Of a DNA stretch of 64,000 nucleotides, positions 36,401 through 43,527 are shown in pieces. The position numbers and the translations under genes were made by a program. The notes beneath the pieces are model-generated. The model ran no database searches, was not told the origin of the DNA, and saw nothing but the letters and a program-made list of their open reading frames with translations. Origin of the DNA: Acetobacteraceae bacterium (GTDB lineage: Bacteria; Pseudomonadota; Alphaproteobacteria; Acetobacterales; Acetobacteraceae); the NCBI GenBank assembly GCA_003506895.1, contig DNXO01000091.1:109547-173546 (forward strand), read 5' to 3'. Within the stretch, counting starts at the first letter, position 1. Every line of letters starts with the position of its first letter.

Positions 36401-36561
36401 GAAGCGGTGCCCTGGAGCGATTGCGGTTGGAGAATAGCCGCTCTAGCTACGAAGCAGCAATTGAGAGCGTCCTGGGCTTACCTCAGATCGCTAACCCACT
36501 GTATTCACCGGATACCAGGGAATCGCTGGCGGGTAAGGTGCCACGATCCGGGGTCGCTTAA
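33403..36561 (+). CDS. Giant glycosyltransferase: 43-residue repeats, GT2 and GT4-like domains
   Basis: A 1052-residue protein divergent from the sulfotransferase gene. Residues about 57-355 hold seven copies of a module of about 43 residues, each with a motif like FDxxWYRxxYPxV (starts near residues 57, 100, 142, 186, 229, 272 and 316). A GT2 domain follows from about residue 393 (ALSVIMVLHNQFDLTMMAL), with LVDSGSNDETK, NIGYLRGCN and the metal-binding YLHNDIELG. A GT4-like domain occupies about 655-1040, with MLFVGAIHRMDSPNYDG and APTRIAAGTPYKICEAASFG. It shares the GT2-GT4 layout of the 22446-25736 protein but not its N-terminus. ATG 33403 is used; 33445 and 33490 are alternatives. Confidence 0.85.
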   Translation: MNEWTDRNAARHSGMARELPSADIPFHRAMIGKRPLSLPARELLKLPGKKWITWAVFDADWYRATYLADTAPLVGALPDRVLEFYLETGQSLYHSPNMLFDEDWHRRAYPAIAALVQTGKYPSAFDAYCRGGCLDRSPHWLFDEAEYRRRNPDLTDAVLAERGLVNGYDHYLWRGSAEGRIAHMLFDPSVYLAHLPPAEADAASTDGPFRHYLQRLDRRAPEVPTSLYFDPTWYRQRYPEVADAIDRGTWRCALEHYLCNDTPTAFDPNPAFSEAYYVAHTPNVAGMIEHRHFRNGYAHFLRHGLAEGRSPSEPIDLAWYAKQETVRQEIDEGSVSDAFAHWLTIGQLQGLRSAPLPQQPITEAQAKALFRERARLVSVSSSRMGLNFRTASEPALSVIMVLHNQFDLTMMALSSLRTNYPGDIQLILVDSGSNDETKYIESRVHGAHHLRFDSNIGYLRGCNAALTIASADVVVYLHNDIELGPGAIAAALHRLTTNSTVGAVGGMILRTHNVLQEAGSIVWCDGSTQGYMRDASPLAPEANFVRDVDFCSGVFLMARRELLFRLGGFDEAFAPAYYEDVDLCFRITQAGYRVVYDPAVVVHHVEYGSATDSHAAETEMRRAHQIFALKHVGELANRRARGGGVEVFARMTDASRRRVLFMEDTVPLRMIGSGFIRSNDLVTVMASMGYEITIYPLNGCAFDLSTVYADMPDNVEVMYNHSIERLQEFLAARQDYYNVIWIARTHNLEAVRPILERVAGASGNRPRVVLDTEAIASFRDLERAALAGQTFDADVAIRQELSNGPFCDEIVAVTESEAAAVREIGLVNVAVIGHMRALNPTPRPVAERTGMLFVGAIHRMDSPNYDGLCWFIDEVLPLVDKQLGWRTRLTVVGYTSADVSLDRFRDHPRVTLRGRVSNLASLYDSHRLFVAPTRIAAGTPYKICEAASFGLPVVATRLLRTQLGWVDDQELLTAEAADPAAFAKQVVTLHTDDAVWQRLRSGALERLRLENSRSSYEAAIESVLGLPQIANPLYSPDTRESLAGKVPRSGVA
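33571..34450 (+). repeat. Seven in-frame copies of a 43-residue coding repeat
   Basis: Copies of an FDxxWYRxxYP-type motif begin near nucleotides 33571, 33700, 33826, 33958, 34087, 34216 and 34348, a spacing of 126-132 bases. The repeat is conserved at protein level, not as identical DNA, so it is an old array. Confidence 0.75.
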
Positions 36562-36717
36562 GGTTCGGTGATCGATGCCCGAAATGAGTCCACCGCGCTC
36601 ACCGGCAGTTGAGATACGCCTCCGCTTAAGCCTCGGCCCCCCCATCGCTGGTCGTCGAAAATATGTTCCGTCGCGCTTATGGAATGTTCGAGCCCGCCCT
36701 AATCGAGACCGCAGCTT

Positions 36718-37585
36718 AGAGGGTGTTATGTACTTTTTCTGAGACGCGGTCTAATGGAGTCGGATGACCCATGATCGTAAGTCCTACCCGTCCGATGTCT
36801 CCGACGACGAATGGTCGTTGGTAGTTCCATACCTGACGCTGATGACCGAGGAGGCGCCGCAGCGGGATTATCCGCTGCGAGAACTCTTCAATGGCCTCCG
36901 CTATGTGGTTCGTCATGGCATCGCCTGGCGGGCAATGTCGAATGATCTGCCGCCGTGGTCGGCGGTTTACCAGCAAACGCAACGCTGGCTGGCTGGCTGC
37001 GGGCTGTTTCGAGACTTTGGCGCAAGATCTGCGGGCCGTGCTGCGGATGGCGGCAGGACGCCCAGGTGACCCAACCGCCGCGGTGATCGACAGCCGCACG
37101 CTCCGGTCCACGCCAGGAAGCGGCGCCCGTGCTGGGTATGATGGAGCCAAGCGCAAGCGTGGCTCGAAGGTGCATATGGCCGTCGATACGCTGGGCCATC
37201 TGCTAGCCCTGCATGTCACGCCTGCCGATGTCGGGGATCGCGAGGAAGTCGGCCGTCTCGCCGAGGCTGTCCAGGACGTCACCGGTGAGAACGTGACCTT
37301 GGCTTATGTCGACCAGGGCTATACCGGCGAAAACGCGGCGGCTGCCGCCCGCGCACAGGGTATCGAGTTGCAGGTGGTGAAATTGCCCGAGGCGAAGCGT
37401 GGCTTTGTTCTGTTGCCAAGACGCTGGGTCGTCGAGCGATCGTTTGGTTGGGCAACCAGATTTCGCCGATTGGTCAAGGATTATGAAGTATATGCTTCCA
37501 CTCTCGCCGGGCTGCATATAGTAGTGTTCGTATGCCTCATGTTAGCAGGGGCCGCTGACTTCATGCAGAGTGCATAACACGCTCT
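36718..37585 (+). mobile_element. IS5-family insertion sequence
   Basis: An 868-base element bounded by 17-base imperfect inverted repeats, AGAGGGTGTTATGTACT at the left and the complement of AGAGCGTGTTATGCACT at the right (two mismatches). It encodes an IS5-type transposase. I could not settle a target duplication: flanks read TTA on the left and TAG or TTA on the right depending on where the end is set. The intact ends suggest recent arrival, unlike the two remnants near tRNA-Lys. Confidence 0.85.
36764..37577 (+). pseudogene. IS5-family transposase interrupted by a 4-base tandem duplication
   Basis: The first frame (36764-37069) gives the N-terminal domain, including YPSDVSDDEWSLVVPYL and LFNGLRYVVRHGIAWRAM. 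The second frame continues to 37577 with the DDE domain: VIDSRTLRSTP (first D), LAYVDQGYTGENA (second D) and RRWVVERSFGWATRFRRL (E). The two meet at GGCT repeated three times (36987-36998). Removing one GGCT unit joins them as RWLAAGCFETLAQDL, the expected family sequence. A slipped-strand 4-base duplication therefore explains the break. Programmed frameshifting, known in some IS5 groups, is the alternative. Confidence 0.8.
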
Positions 37586-37837
37586 AGTTAAGAAGAGTTC
37601 GCGCGAGCAGTCGTGCGAATTCTCGCAGCGCCCGGATAGAATTGATCACCTGCGGCGGGCCACGGGGCGGATTGTCGCCGACCAGAAACATCCCGTGGAA
37701 CGCTCTTGGCGGCGGCGGTGAACATTTTCGAAAACGCGGCGAAAAGAGAGGTGGCAGTCGATCTTATCACGTCTCGATTCCGTCTCGGAGGCGGATCGCT
37801 TCGCAATCCTTACCTCTAAAATCGCGGTTTTTGGTAA

Positions 37838-38083
37838 CTACTTGCGGCTGGCGTTCGCCGTCTCGCGGCTGTCGGCGGTACGGGCCACGGACGCCTGATC
37901 ACAACTCCGGTAACCAAAAATCCCGTGATAGATCTCCGAGAAAACCGTCCCGGTGTGGTACTGCTGGTTCGGGAATGCGTGCGTGCCGTATTGGGGATCA
38001 GTGGTGGTATATCCACCCACTGCAAAAGCCGTGCCCATCCCAAGGCTCATAACGGCGAAGGCGGCAAGAAGCATCTTCTTCAT
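37838..38083 (-). CDS. Small secreted protein, unknown function
   Basis: An 81-residue protein starting MKKMLLAAFAVMSLG, a clear signal peptide that probably ends at TAFA (about residue 21). The mature part of about 60 residues is polar and rich in Tyr, Thr, His and Gln (YTTTDPQYGTHAFPNQQYHT) with a single cysteine. I chose ATG 38083 because the signal peptide begins there; ATG 38116 in the same frame would put 11 residues before it. I do not recognise a family. A perfect 17-base inverted repeat lies 75 bases upstream. It stands between the IS5 element and the hook genes. Confidence 0.55.
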   Translation of the reverse strand: MKKMLLAAFAVMSLGMGTAFAVGGYTTTDPQYGTHAFPNQQYHTGTVFSEIYHGIFGYRSCDQASVARTADSRETANASRK

Positions 38084-38157
38084 CGATGGTTTCCATATTC
38101 TGTCGAGCACGGTCATGCGCTTCGTCAGACAGATGCTACGTCGGGCAGGGGTTGGTA

Positions 38158-38174
38158 ATGCTGCATCGCAGCAT
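38158..38174. promoter_or_regulatory. Perfect inverted repeat upstream of the small secreted protein
   Basis: ATGCTGC-ATC-GCAGCAT, 7-base arms around 3 bases. It lies in the 313-base gap between flgD and the secreted-protein gene, where I otherwise see no gene. It could be an operator. Confidence 0.3.
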
Positions 38175-38396
38175 AGGAATTATGCGTTATCCGATGAAAT
38201 CGCCGCCGCGGTCAATCGCCGGCCTTGGTGGATATGAAAAATATACCCTCGGAGATACACAACAGCTTCCCCGCGTCGCCACCTTCCGCCACATCGCACT
38301 CCCCCCGCGCTGGATGCGTCACCTGCAACCGGTGCCACCAACGCGTCAGGTGCTCGGCGATGGCTATGGTGCCCACTCGATACACCCGGCCCGTGG

Positions 38397-39071
38397 CTAA
38401 TTCCCCACGGACTGCACAGCGCTGAACGGCAGGGTCAGTCCGCCCATCTGCACCTCCACCGTCCCGCTGTTGTTCTGGACCGCGGTGGCCGTGGCGGTCA
38501 CCGTGAACGGGACGTTGGATGACGAGCCATTCGCCCCCAGGGTCGTGACCGTAACGGTGTAGGCCCCGTCGGGCATCGTCGTGCCGGTTGCGCTCTGACC
38601 GTTCCATTTCCAGTTATTGGCCCCGGCGGTGCTCGTCAGCGTCGCCGTCTGCACCTGGGTACCCGCGCTGTTGTAGACCGCGATCCCGACCGGCTCCGCG
38701 GTGGCGGTGTTGAAGTTGACCTCGCCAGTGCTGTTTTGCAACGACAGTTGTGTGCTGGCGACCGTTACCGGCTTGCCGATCAACGACGCCGATTGTTCGA
38801 TCTGGCTGGCCTGGGTTAACTGGATAAGCTGTGTCAGGTCGCTGTTGGTGCTGATCTGCTGCTCCACGCTGGTGAATTGCACCAGTTCGCTGGTGAACTG
38901 ATTCGAATCGAGCGGCGTGGTCGGGTCCTGGTTCTGTAGCTGCGTCATCAGCAGCGACAGGAAGTTGGAGAAATTATTGCTAAGACTGCCGAGCGCCGAG
39001 GTGCCGACCTGCGAGATGGCAGAGCCCGACGATGACGACGTGGTGGACGATGGCGAAACAGTCCCGGACAT
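38397..39071 (-). CDS. flgD: Flagellar hook-capping protein FlgD
   Basis: A 224-residue protein that caps the growing hook so that FlgE subunits polymerise. The N-terminal FlgD signature is visible: LSNNFSNFLSLLMTQLQNQDPTTPLDSNQFTSELVQFTSVEQQ (residues about 29-71; conserved FLxLLxxQLxxQDPxxPxDxxxF). A C-terminal FlgD Ig-like/Tudor region follows, with AGANNWKWNGQSATGTTMPDGAY. AGGAG lies 8 bases before the ATG. It follows fliK by 22 bases on the same strand and shares its sigma-54-type promoter. The protein is exported by the flagellar type III system, so no signal peptide is expected. Confidence 0.93.
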   Translation of the reverse strand: MSGTVSPSSTTSSSSGSAISQVGTSALGSLSNNFSNFLSLLMTQLQNQDPTTPLDSNQFTSELVQFTSVEQQISTNSDLTQLIQLTQASQIEQSASLIGKPVTVASTQLSLQNSTGEVNFNTATAEPVGIAVYNSAGTQVQTATLTSTAGANNWKWNGQSATGTTMPDGAYTVTVTTLGANGSSSNVPFTVTATATAVQNNSGTVEVQMGGLTLPFSAVQSVGN

Positions 39072-39093
39072 TGATAACGCTCCTGTTGAATGG

Positions 39094-40512
39094 TCAGGCG
39101 GTAATATTCAGCCCGATGCGATAAAGCGTCGTATCGGCGGCCATGGTTACGGCGGCCGCCCCTGTGGCCGGCTTGCTGGACGATGGATTCGCGCCCCGGC
39201 CGGGATAACCGCCCCGGCTGCTAGCCCCGCCGGAAGACCCGCCGGGACCGCTGCTGGCGCTCCGGCCGGCCGAGCTGTGCGGCGGGCTGCTGCCCTGTGG
39301 AGATCCGTTGCTGCCGGAGGCGGAGGGTTCGGAATGTGCGTTATGGAACGCGATCGTTCGCCCGGCGCCGGGAATGCCGGCTTCATCCAAGGTCCGGTGC
39401 AACGCCGGCTGGTCCCGTTGCAGCGCTTGCAACGTCTCCGGCCTGTCCGCCACGATCTGGACGTGCGTCGTGCCGGACGGTGCCCGATCGAGCCGTATCT
39501 GCACCATGCCAAGTTCAATCGGATTGAGCCGGACGGTCACCTGCTGATTGCCGTCCGCTGTTTTCGCCAGGGTCAGCAGAGTGGGTGCTATCTGTGCCGC
39601 TGGCATTGCCGGGTGGGTCGGATGAACTGGTGCGCTCACGATGGCCGTTGAACCCGCCGGGGTGGCCGCCACCAATGGACTGGTTGCCTGCGCCGGTTGT
39701 TCGGGAGTGACCGAAACGCTTGCCGCTCGTGCCGCGACAGGTGCGGCAGTGTCGGAATGCGGCGCCTCTCTCCGATCCGCCGACATTGTCGCGGTGGCGG
39801 CAGACTCCCGGAGGACGACATGCGGTGGCCCGGAATGGGGAGCAGGATCCGCCGGCATGCCGAGGCCGCGTGGCGATGCCGGCGGATTGCTGGTCGCGGG
39901 CACCGCGGCGTTACTCGCATCCTTTGTCGGTGAGGCGGGGGTCTCTGGTGTAACCCCAGCCTGATCCTTGGGTGGATCGAGCCCAACCGAATCGCCCGTC
40001 GGTGGTGTCGGCACCGCCGCGTTCGGTTCGTTGGACGTGCCTGCTGTCACCTGGGATGTGTGGCCGGAAACCATGGCGGGTGCCGGCGTCCGCGCGGTGG
40101 CCGTGGAGGGCAGGACCGAAGCCGCCACGATGGTCGGGGGCGGAGCGGGTTCGGGTAAGGGCGTGGCTGCAACCGGGACAGACGCGGGAAGACCGCTGCC
40201 GTTTTCGCCGTCCGGGTTTGATGCGCTTTTTGCCCGATGTTCCCCGTTCTTCTGGTTCGGGGGCGCGTTGGTCCGTTGAACGGAAGGTGCCGGCGAAGCG
40301 GGCACCGGCCCCGGAATTGGCTCTGCTTCGACTTGCGGGAGCGGGGGCGCCGATGGCTGCGTCAGCGGCACCGGGGTAGGTGCCAGTGGTGCGCTGTTTT
40401 GTACGGAGCTAAGTACCTCCCCAAACGTAGCGGCGCCGCCCGCCGGGTCGGGAACGGTGCCCGGTGGGGTTGAAGCAATTTCAACAGGGCCGAGGCTTGG
40501 GACGGTGGGCAA
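39094..40512 (-). CDS. fliK: Flagellar hook-length control protein FliK
   Basis: A 472-residue protein that sets hook length and switches export specificity. Residues 1-330 are Pro/Ala/Thr-rich and disordered, as in FliK proteins. The C-terminal Flg_hook domain is visible near residues 345-420: VTVRLNPIELGMVQIRLD, then VQIVADRPETLQALQRDQPALHRTLDEAGI. The start is TTG 40512, 6 bases after AGGAG. It is first in an operon with flgD and diverges from flgE; a sigma-54-type promoter lies about 50 bases upstream. The C-terminal tail after the domain is Gly/Ser-rich. Confidence 0.9.
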   Translation of the reverse strand: MPTVPSLGPVEIASTPPGTVPDPAGGAATFGEVLSSVQNSAPLAPTPVPLTQPSAPPLPQVEAEPIPGPVPASPAPSVQRTNAPPNQKNGEHRAKSASNPDGENGSGLPASVPVAATPLPEPAPPPTIVAASVLPSTATARTPAPAMVSGHTSQVTAGTSNEPNAAVPTPPTGDSVGLDPPKDQAGVTPETPASPTKDASNAAVPATSNPPASPRGLGMPADPAPHSGPPHVVLRESAATATMSADRREAPHSDTAAPVAARAASVSVTPEQPAQATSPLVAATPAGSTAIVSAPVHPTHPAMPAAQIAPTLLTLAKTADGNQQVTVRLNPIELGMVQIRLDRAPSGTTHVQIVADRPETLQALQRDQPALHRTLDEAGIPGAGRTIAFHNAHSEPSASGSNGSPQGSSPPHSSAGRSASSGPGGSSGGASSRGGYPGRGANPSSSKPATGAAAVTMAADTTLYRIGLNITA

Positions 40513-40560
40513 CGCTCTCTCCTGCGTCCGAACGACATCCAGACGGCTATCGGTCGATCA

Positions 40561-40576
40561 AGCAATGTCCGGGCCA
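40561..40576 (-). promoter_or_regulatory. Sigma-54-type promoter for fliK-flgD
   Basis: On the minus strand TGGCCCG-N4-TTGCT matches the -24/-12 consensus TGGCACG-N4-TTGCW at all but one position, with GG-N10-GC spacing. The fliK start lies about 50 bases downstream. Hook genes are commonly sigma-54 dependent in alphaproteobacteria such as Caulobacter. Confidence 0.75.
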
Positions 40577-40647
40577 AGTGAGATCGTGAGGCGGGCCATC
40601 CAACCACGACCCTCAACCGGGTAAGAAAAACCTATCTGTCCACGCCG

Positions 40648-40666
40648 GTCGGCAATTCATGCCGAC
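40648..40666. promoter_or_regulatory. Palindrome between divergent hook promoters, candidate enhancer site
   Basis: GTCGGCA-N5-TGCCGAC, perfect 7-base arms. Its centre is about 55 bases upstream of the flgE -24 element and about 80 bases upstream of the fliK -24 element. Sigma-54 promoters need an upstream activator; a FlbD-like regulator is a candidate, by analogy only. Confidence 0.5.
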
Positions 40667-40710
40667 TGGATTCTATCGCGAACCGCCCAAGAAATCCGTC
40701 ATTTGCTGCT

Positions 40711-40726
40711 TGGCACGCTTTCTGCT
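40711..40726 (+). promoter_or_regulatory. Sigma-54-type promoter for flgE
   Basis: TGGCACG-N4-CTGCT keeps the -24 element intact, matches four of five bases at -12 and has exact GG-N10-GC spacing (GG 40712-40713, GC 40724-40725). The flgE start is 39 bases downstream. Confidence 0.75.
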
Positions 40727-40764
40727 GTTCAAGCCCCATTGCCAGGTCCCGGAGCGTTTGAAAC

Positions 40765-42099
40765 ATGTCCTTGTTCAGTGCGATCAACACCGCCATCAGC
40801 GGGCTCACCGCTCAATCGACCTCGTTCGGCAATATCAGCGAGGATGTGTCGAACAGTCAGACCACGGGATTTAAGCGAGTCGATACCAGTTTCGTGGACT
40901 ACCTTACCACCAGCGACGCGACCCAGAACACGCCCGGGGCCGTGGTAGCCAGACCAGACTACGTCAACAATGTTCAGGGATCGATCACTCAGACGGATAA
41001 TCCGCTGGGCATGGCCATTGCCGGGCAGGGCTTTTTCGCCGTCTCGCAGGCCACCGGTCAGGTCAACAACATCCCAACATTCAATCCGCAGCAATTCTAT
41101 ACCAGGGCTGGCGACTTCACGATGAATTCGACCGGCTATCTGGTAAATGGAGCCGGACAGTATCTGAATGGTTGGACGGTGGACCCATCGAGCGGGGTGG
41201 TGAACCAAAACGCGCTTGCACCGATCCAGGTCAGCCAGTCCACCTATAATCCTGTCGCCACAACCAATGTGACGCTTTCGGCTAATCTGCCGGCGACCCC
41301 CACCGCCGGCACCGCCACTAGCTCGTCCCCGCTATCCTCGCAGATCACCGTTTACGACTCCCTTGGCACCGCCCACACGGTAACGCTCAACTGGGCACAG
41401 ACCGCGGCTAACGATTGGACCGTCCAGGTCAGCGTCCCTGACTCCAAGACCGGCACCACGGACGCGGGGTCGGCCGCCGTACAGTTCGGTTCACTAAGCG
41501 GCAACCCGGTGCCCGAGGGAACGATCGGCCAGGTTTCCACCTCGACAACAGATCCGGGCACCGTGACAAGCGCGGGATATGTGCCGGGACAGCCCGCGAC
41601 GCTGAACTTCACCACCGATTTCGGGTCTGGTAGTCAGACCATCCAGCTTAACTTGGGTGGTTATGGTGGGACCACTGGCGTGACCCAATATGCCGGTAGC
41701 GCTTACAGCTTGCTGGGCCTAACCCAGAACGGCGTGCCGCCCGGTAGCTTTTCGGGCGTTACAACCCAGGCGAACGGCGATGTTGTCGTCAACTACAACA
41801 ACGGCCAAACCAGGACGATCGCGCAGGTCCCGGTCGTCACCTTCAACGATCCCAATGCGCTGCAAGGTCAGAACGGCCAGGCGTTCACGGCGACTTTAGG
41901 TAGCGGCACGCCGTTGGCCGAGGTCGCCAGCACCAACGGCGCCGGCAACCTTGTGGTCGGTTCGGTGGAGGGGTCGAACGTCGATATCGCGAAGGAGTTC
42001 TCGAACCTGATCGTGGCGCAACAGGCGTACGGGGCGAACTCGAAGGTCGTGATGACCGCCAGCCAGATGTTGCAGGCGACCATGACGATGGTCGCGTGA
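40765..42099 (+). CDS. flgE: Flagellar hook protein FlgE
   Basis: A 444-residue structural protein of the flagellar hook. The N-terminal rod/hook signature is MSLFSAINTAISGLTAQSTSFGNISEDVSNSQTTGFK (residues 1-37), then NPLGMAIAGQGFFAV and FYTRAGDFTMNSTGYLVN. The C-terminus has VEGSNVDIAKEFSNLIVAQQAYGANSKVV, the matching coiled-coil segment. The central Ser/Thr/Gly-rich part forms the exposed domains. It is exported by the flagellar type III system. It has its own sigma-54-type promoter divergent from fliK-flgD. Its stop abuts the stop of a convergent membrane-protein gene. Confidence 0.95.
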   Translation: MSLFSAINTAISGLTAQSTSFGNISEDVSNSQTTGFKRVDTSFVDYLTTSDATQNTPGAVVARPDYVNNVQGSITQTDNPLGMAIAGQGFFAVSQATGQVNNIPTFNPQQFYTRAGDFTMNSTGYLVNGAGQYLNGWTVDPSSGVVNQNALAPIQVSQSTYNPVATTNVTLSANLPATPTAGTATSSSPLSSQITVYDSLGTAHTVTLNWAQTAANDWTVQVSVPDSKTGTTDAGSAAVQFGSLSGNPVPEGTIGQVSTSTTDPGTVTSAGYVPGQPATLNFTTDFGSGSQTIQLNLGGYGGTTGVTQYAGSAYSLLGLTQNGVPPGSFSGVTTQANGDVVVNYNNGQTRTIAQVPVVTFNDPNALQGQNGQAFTATLGSGTPLAEVASTNGAGNLVVGSVEGSNVDIAKEFSNLIVAQQAYGANSKVVMTASQMLQATMTMVA

Positions 42100-42534
42100 T
42101 CAGTCGCCGCTGCTGGCGAGGGTTTGCACGGTTCGGCACAATGCGACCACCGCGACAAGCAGCACCCCTTCCACGATCAACGACATCGGCGTCACCACCG
42201 ATCGTCCAAAATGTATTTCCCTTGGAATAGCCTGCACCATCGTGGTGACGAACTCCCTGGCCTGGCCCTCCGGTCCAACGATCGACACGATACCGGGCAG
42301 CATCGCCCAGCCGATCCCGAACACCAGAACGATTGGGGCGAGCAATTCCGCGATGATTTCGACGAACGAGAACGCAAAAAGGATAAGGCCCCGGGCAACC
42401 AGCTTGGTGACCCTTGTCGCGGCCGCCATCGCCGGATGATTGGCGACGGTGCGCCAGTCGTCCATGTCGTAAGCCCTCGGAGCGAGGGGACGGCTGGGCA
42501 ATTCGGCGGGTTTGCTCGTGCTGGTTTCCATCAT
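42100..42534 (-). CDS. Small membrane protein, unknown function
   Basis: A 144-residue protein with a polar N-terminus and hydrophobic stretches around residues 48-85 (LILFAFSFVEIIAELLAPIVLVFGIGWAML) and near residue 120 (LIVEGVLLVAVVALC), so two or three membrane passes. Two consecutive ATG codons (42534 and 42531) are possible starts and neither has a strong ribosome site. Its TGA is immediately next to the flgE stop on the other strand. I do not recognise a family. Confidence 0.6.
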   Translation of the reverse strand: MMETSTSKPAELPSRPLAPRAYDMDDWRTVANHPAMAAATRVTKLVARGLILFAFSFVEIIAELLAPIVLVFGIGWAMLPGIVSIVGPEGQAREFVTTMVQAIPREIHFGRSVVTPMSLIVEGVLLVAVVALCRTVQTLASSGD

Positions 42535-42585
42535 CGCAGGATAGGGTCGTTGTCAGTGGATTGCCACCCGGCACCCGCTCGCGGA

Positions 42586-42783
42586 TCATCGCCCGCGCAG
42601 GATACGCAGCATCTCCTGATACTGGCGCTCCCGTCGGTCCTCATTGACCACCAGCACCGCCCATAGCGCGGCCGGGACCCACCCCAGCACGGTTACCTGA
42701 AGGATCAGACAGAGAAACCCCGGGAGGAAACGCCCAGATACGAGCAGCGCGAGCCAGGGCAGCAGTATGGCGACAGCGATCAA
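42586..42783 (-). CDS. YqaE/Pmp3-family small membrane protein
   Basis: A 65-residue hydrophobic protein: IAVAILLPWLALLVSGRF, then FLCLILQVTVLGWVPAALWAVLVV, two membrane helices with a charged tail (NEDRRERQYQEML). The pattern, including LPP/LPW-like start and the WxPAxxWAxxVV end, matches the YqaE/Pmp3 family of stress-linked small membrane proteins. TTG 42783 is the best start; AGGAG is 12 bases upstream, a long spacing, so the start is uncertain. It lies 52 bases from the preceding membrane-protein gene, on the same strand. Confidence 0.6.
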   Translation of the reverse strand: MIAVAILLPWLALLVSGRFLPGFLCLILQVTVLGWVPAALWAVLVVNEDRRERQYQEMLRILRGR

Positions 42784-42882
42784 GGGTGAATTCCGCTCCT
42801 GGGAATCAGACGACGTTCGCGTCCGACCTAAAGCGCGTGGTGGGCTGGCAGAAGGGCGAAATTTTGAAATTCCTATATCGCA

Positions 42883-43026
42883 ATGAAAAAGCCGCCGATC
42901 CAGGCGGGTATGTCGCGATTTGTTGAGCGAACGCCCGCCTGGACCCGCGTTGCGGTCGAAACGATGCAGGAGATCGGGGCCAGCCGGATGGCGTGGGTTC
43001 AATCCGCCTCGCTTAACGGACCATAA
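42883..43026 (+). CDS. Possible 47-residue protein
   Basis: ATG 42883 to TAA 43024-43026 encodes 47 residues starting MKKPPIQAGMSRFVERT, with no recognised domain. About 70 percent of third codon positions are G or C, as in real genes here, but no ribosome site is visible. It may be a real small gene or chance. Confidence 0.3.
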   Translation: MKKPPIQAGMSRFVERTPAWTRVAVETMQEIGASRMAWVQSASLNGP

Positions 43027-43040
43027 AGGGGGTGCAGGGC

Positions 43041-43247
43041 CTAAATCGCCGCAACGCCTCGTGCGGGATGCGATACATCGCCGAACAGCCGCACGATCGC
43101 CCCCAGCGCCGGCAGCGGTACGTCAGCGGGTGTTATAACGGCGCCATGCAATCGTAGCGGCCGTATTACGGATTCGATCCATTCCTGGCCTCGCTCCCGG
43201 CAAATCTTCAGAAATTCCGCCTCCAGCGCTGCTCGGTTACGGATCAT
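43041..43247 (-). CDS. Possible 68-residue protein
   Basis: The frame starts MIRNRAALEAEFLKICRERG and continues with a mixed helical/hydrophobic sequence (ITPADVPLPALGAIVRLFGD) that looks protein-like. No ribosome site precedes the ATG and no family is recognised. It lies between a YqaE-type gene and the acyl-CoA dehydrogenase operon. Confidence 0.35.
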   Translation of the reverse strand: MIRNRAALEAEFLKICRERGQEWIESVIRPLRLHGAVITPADVPLPALGAIVRLFGDVSHPARGVAAI

Positions 43248-43527
43248 GGGCGAAACTAACCAGACGGGTCCGTGTCATGCGATCCAACCAGAGATAAATT
43301 CTGGGGAAAAAACATAGATATCTGGTTGCGGGATATCAACAAAAAATCGTGCCCCTAAATCGGCTACGCCGGCAACAGGCCAACAAGCGTCTTCCGGAGC
43401 ATTCGCCCCCGGACCATCGCCTGGAAGCGGTCCGCCGAGGCTCCGGCTAACCCACTGTGGGAGGCTTGCCGCCGCGTCAGGATAATGCTCCCATTCCGGT
43501 TCTGGGAAAGACAAAGAGGAACCGACC

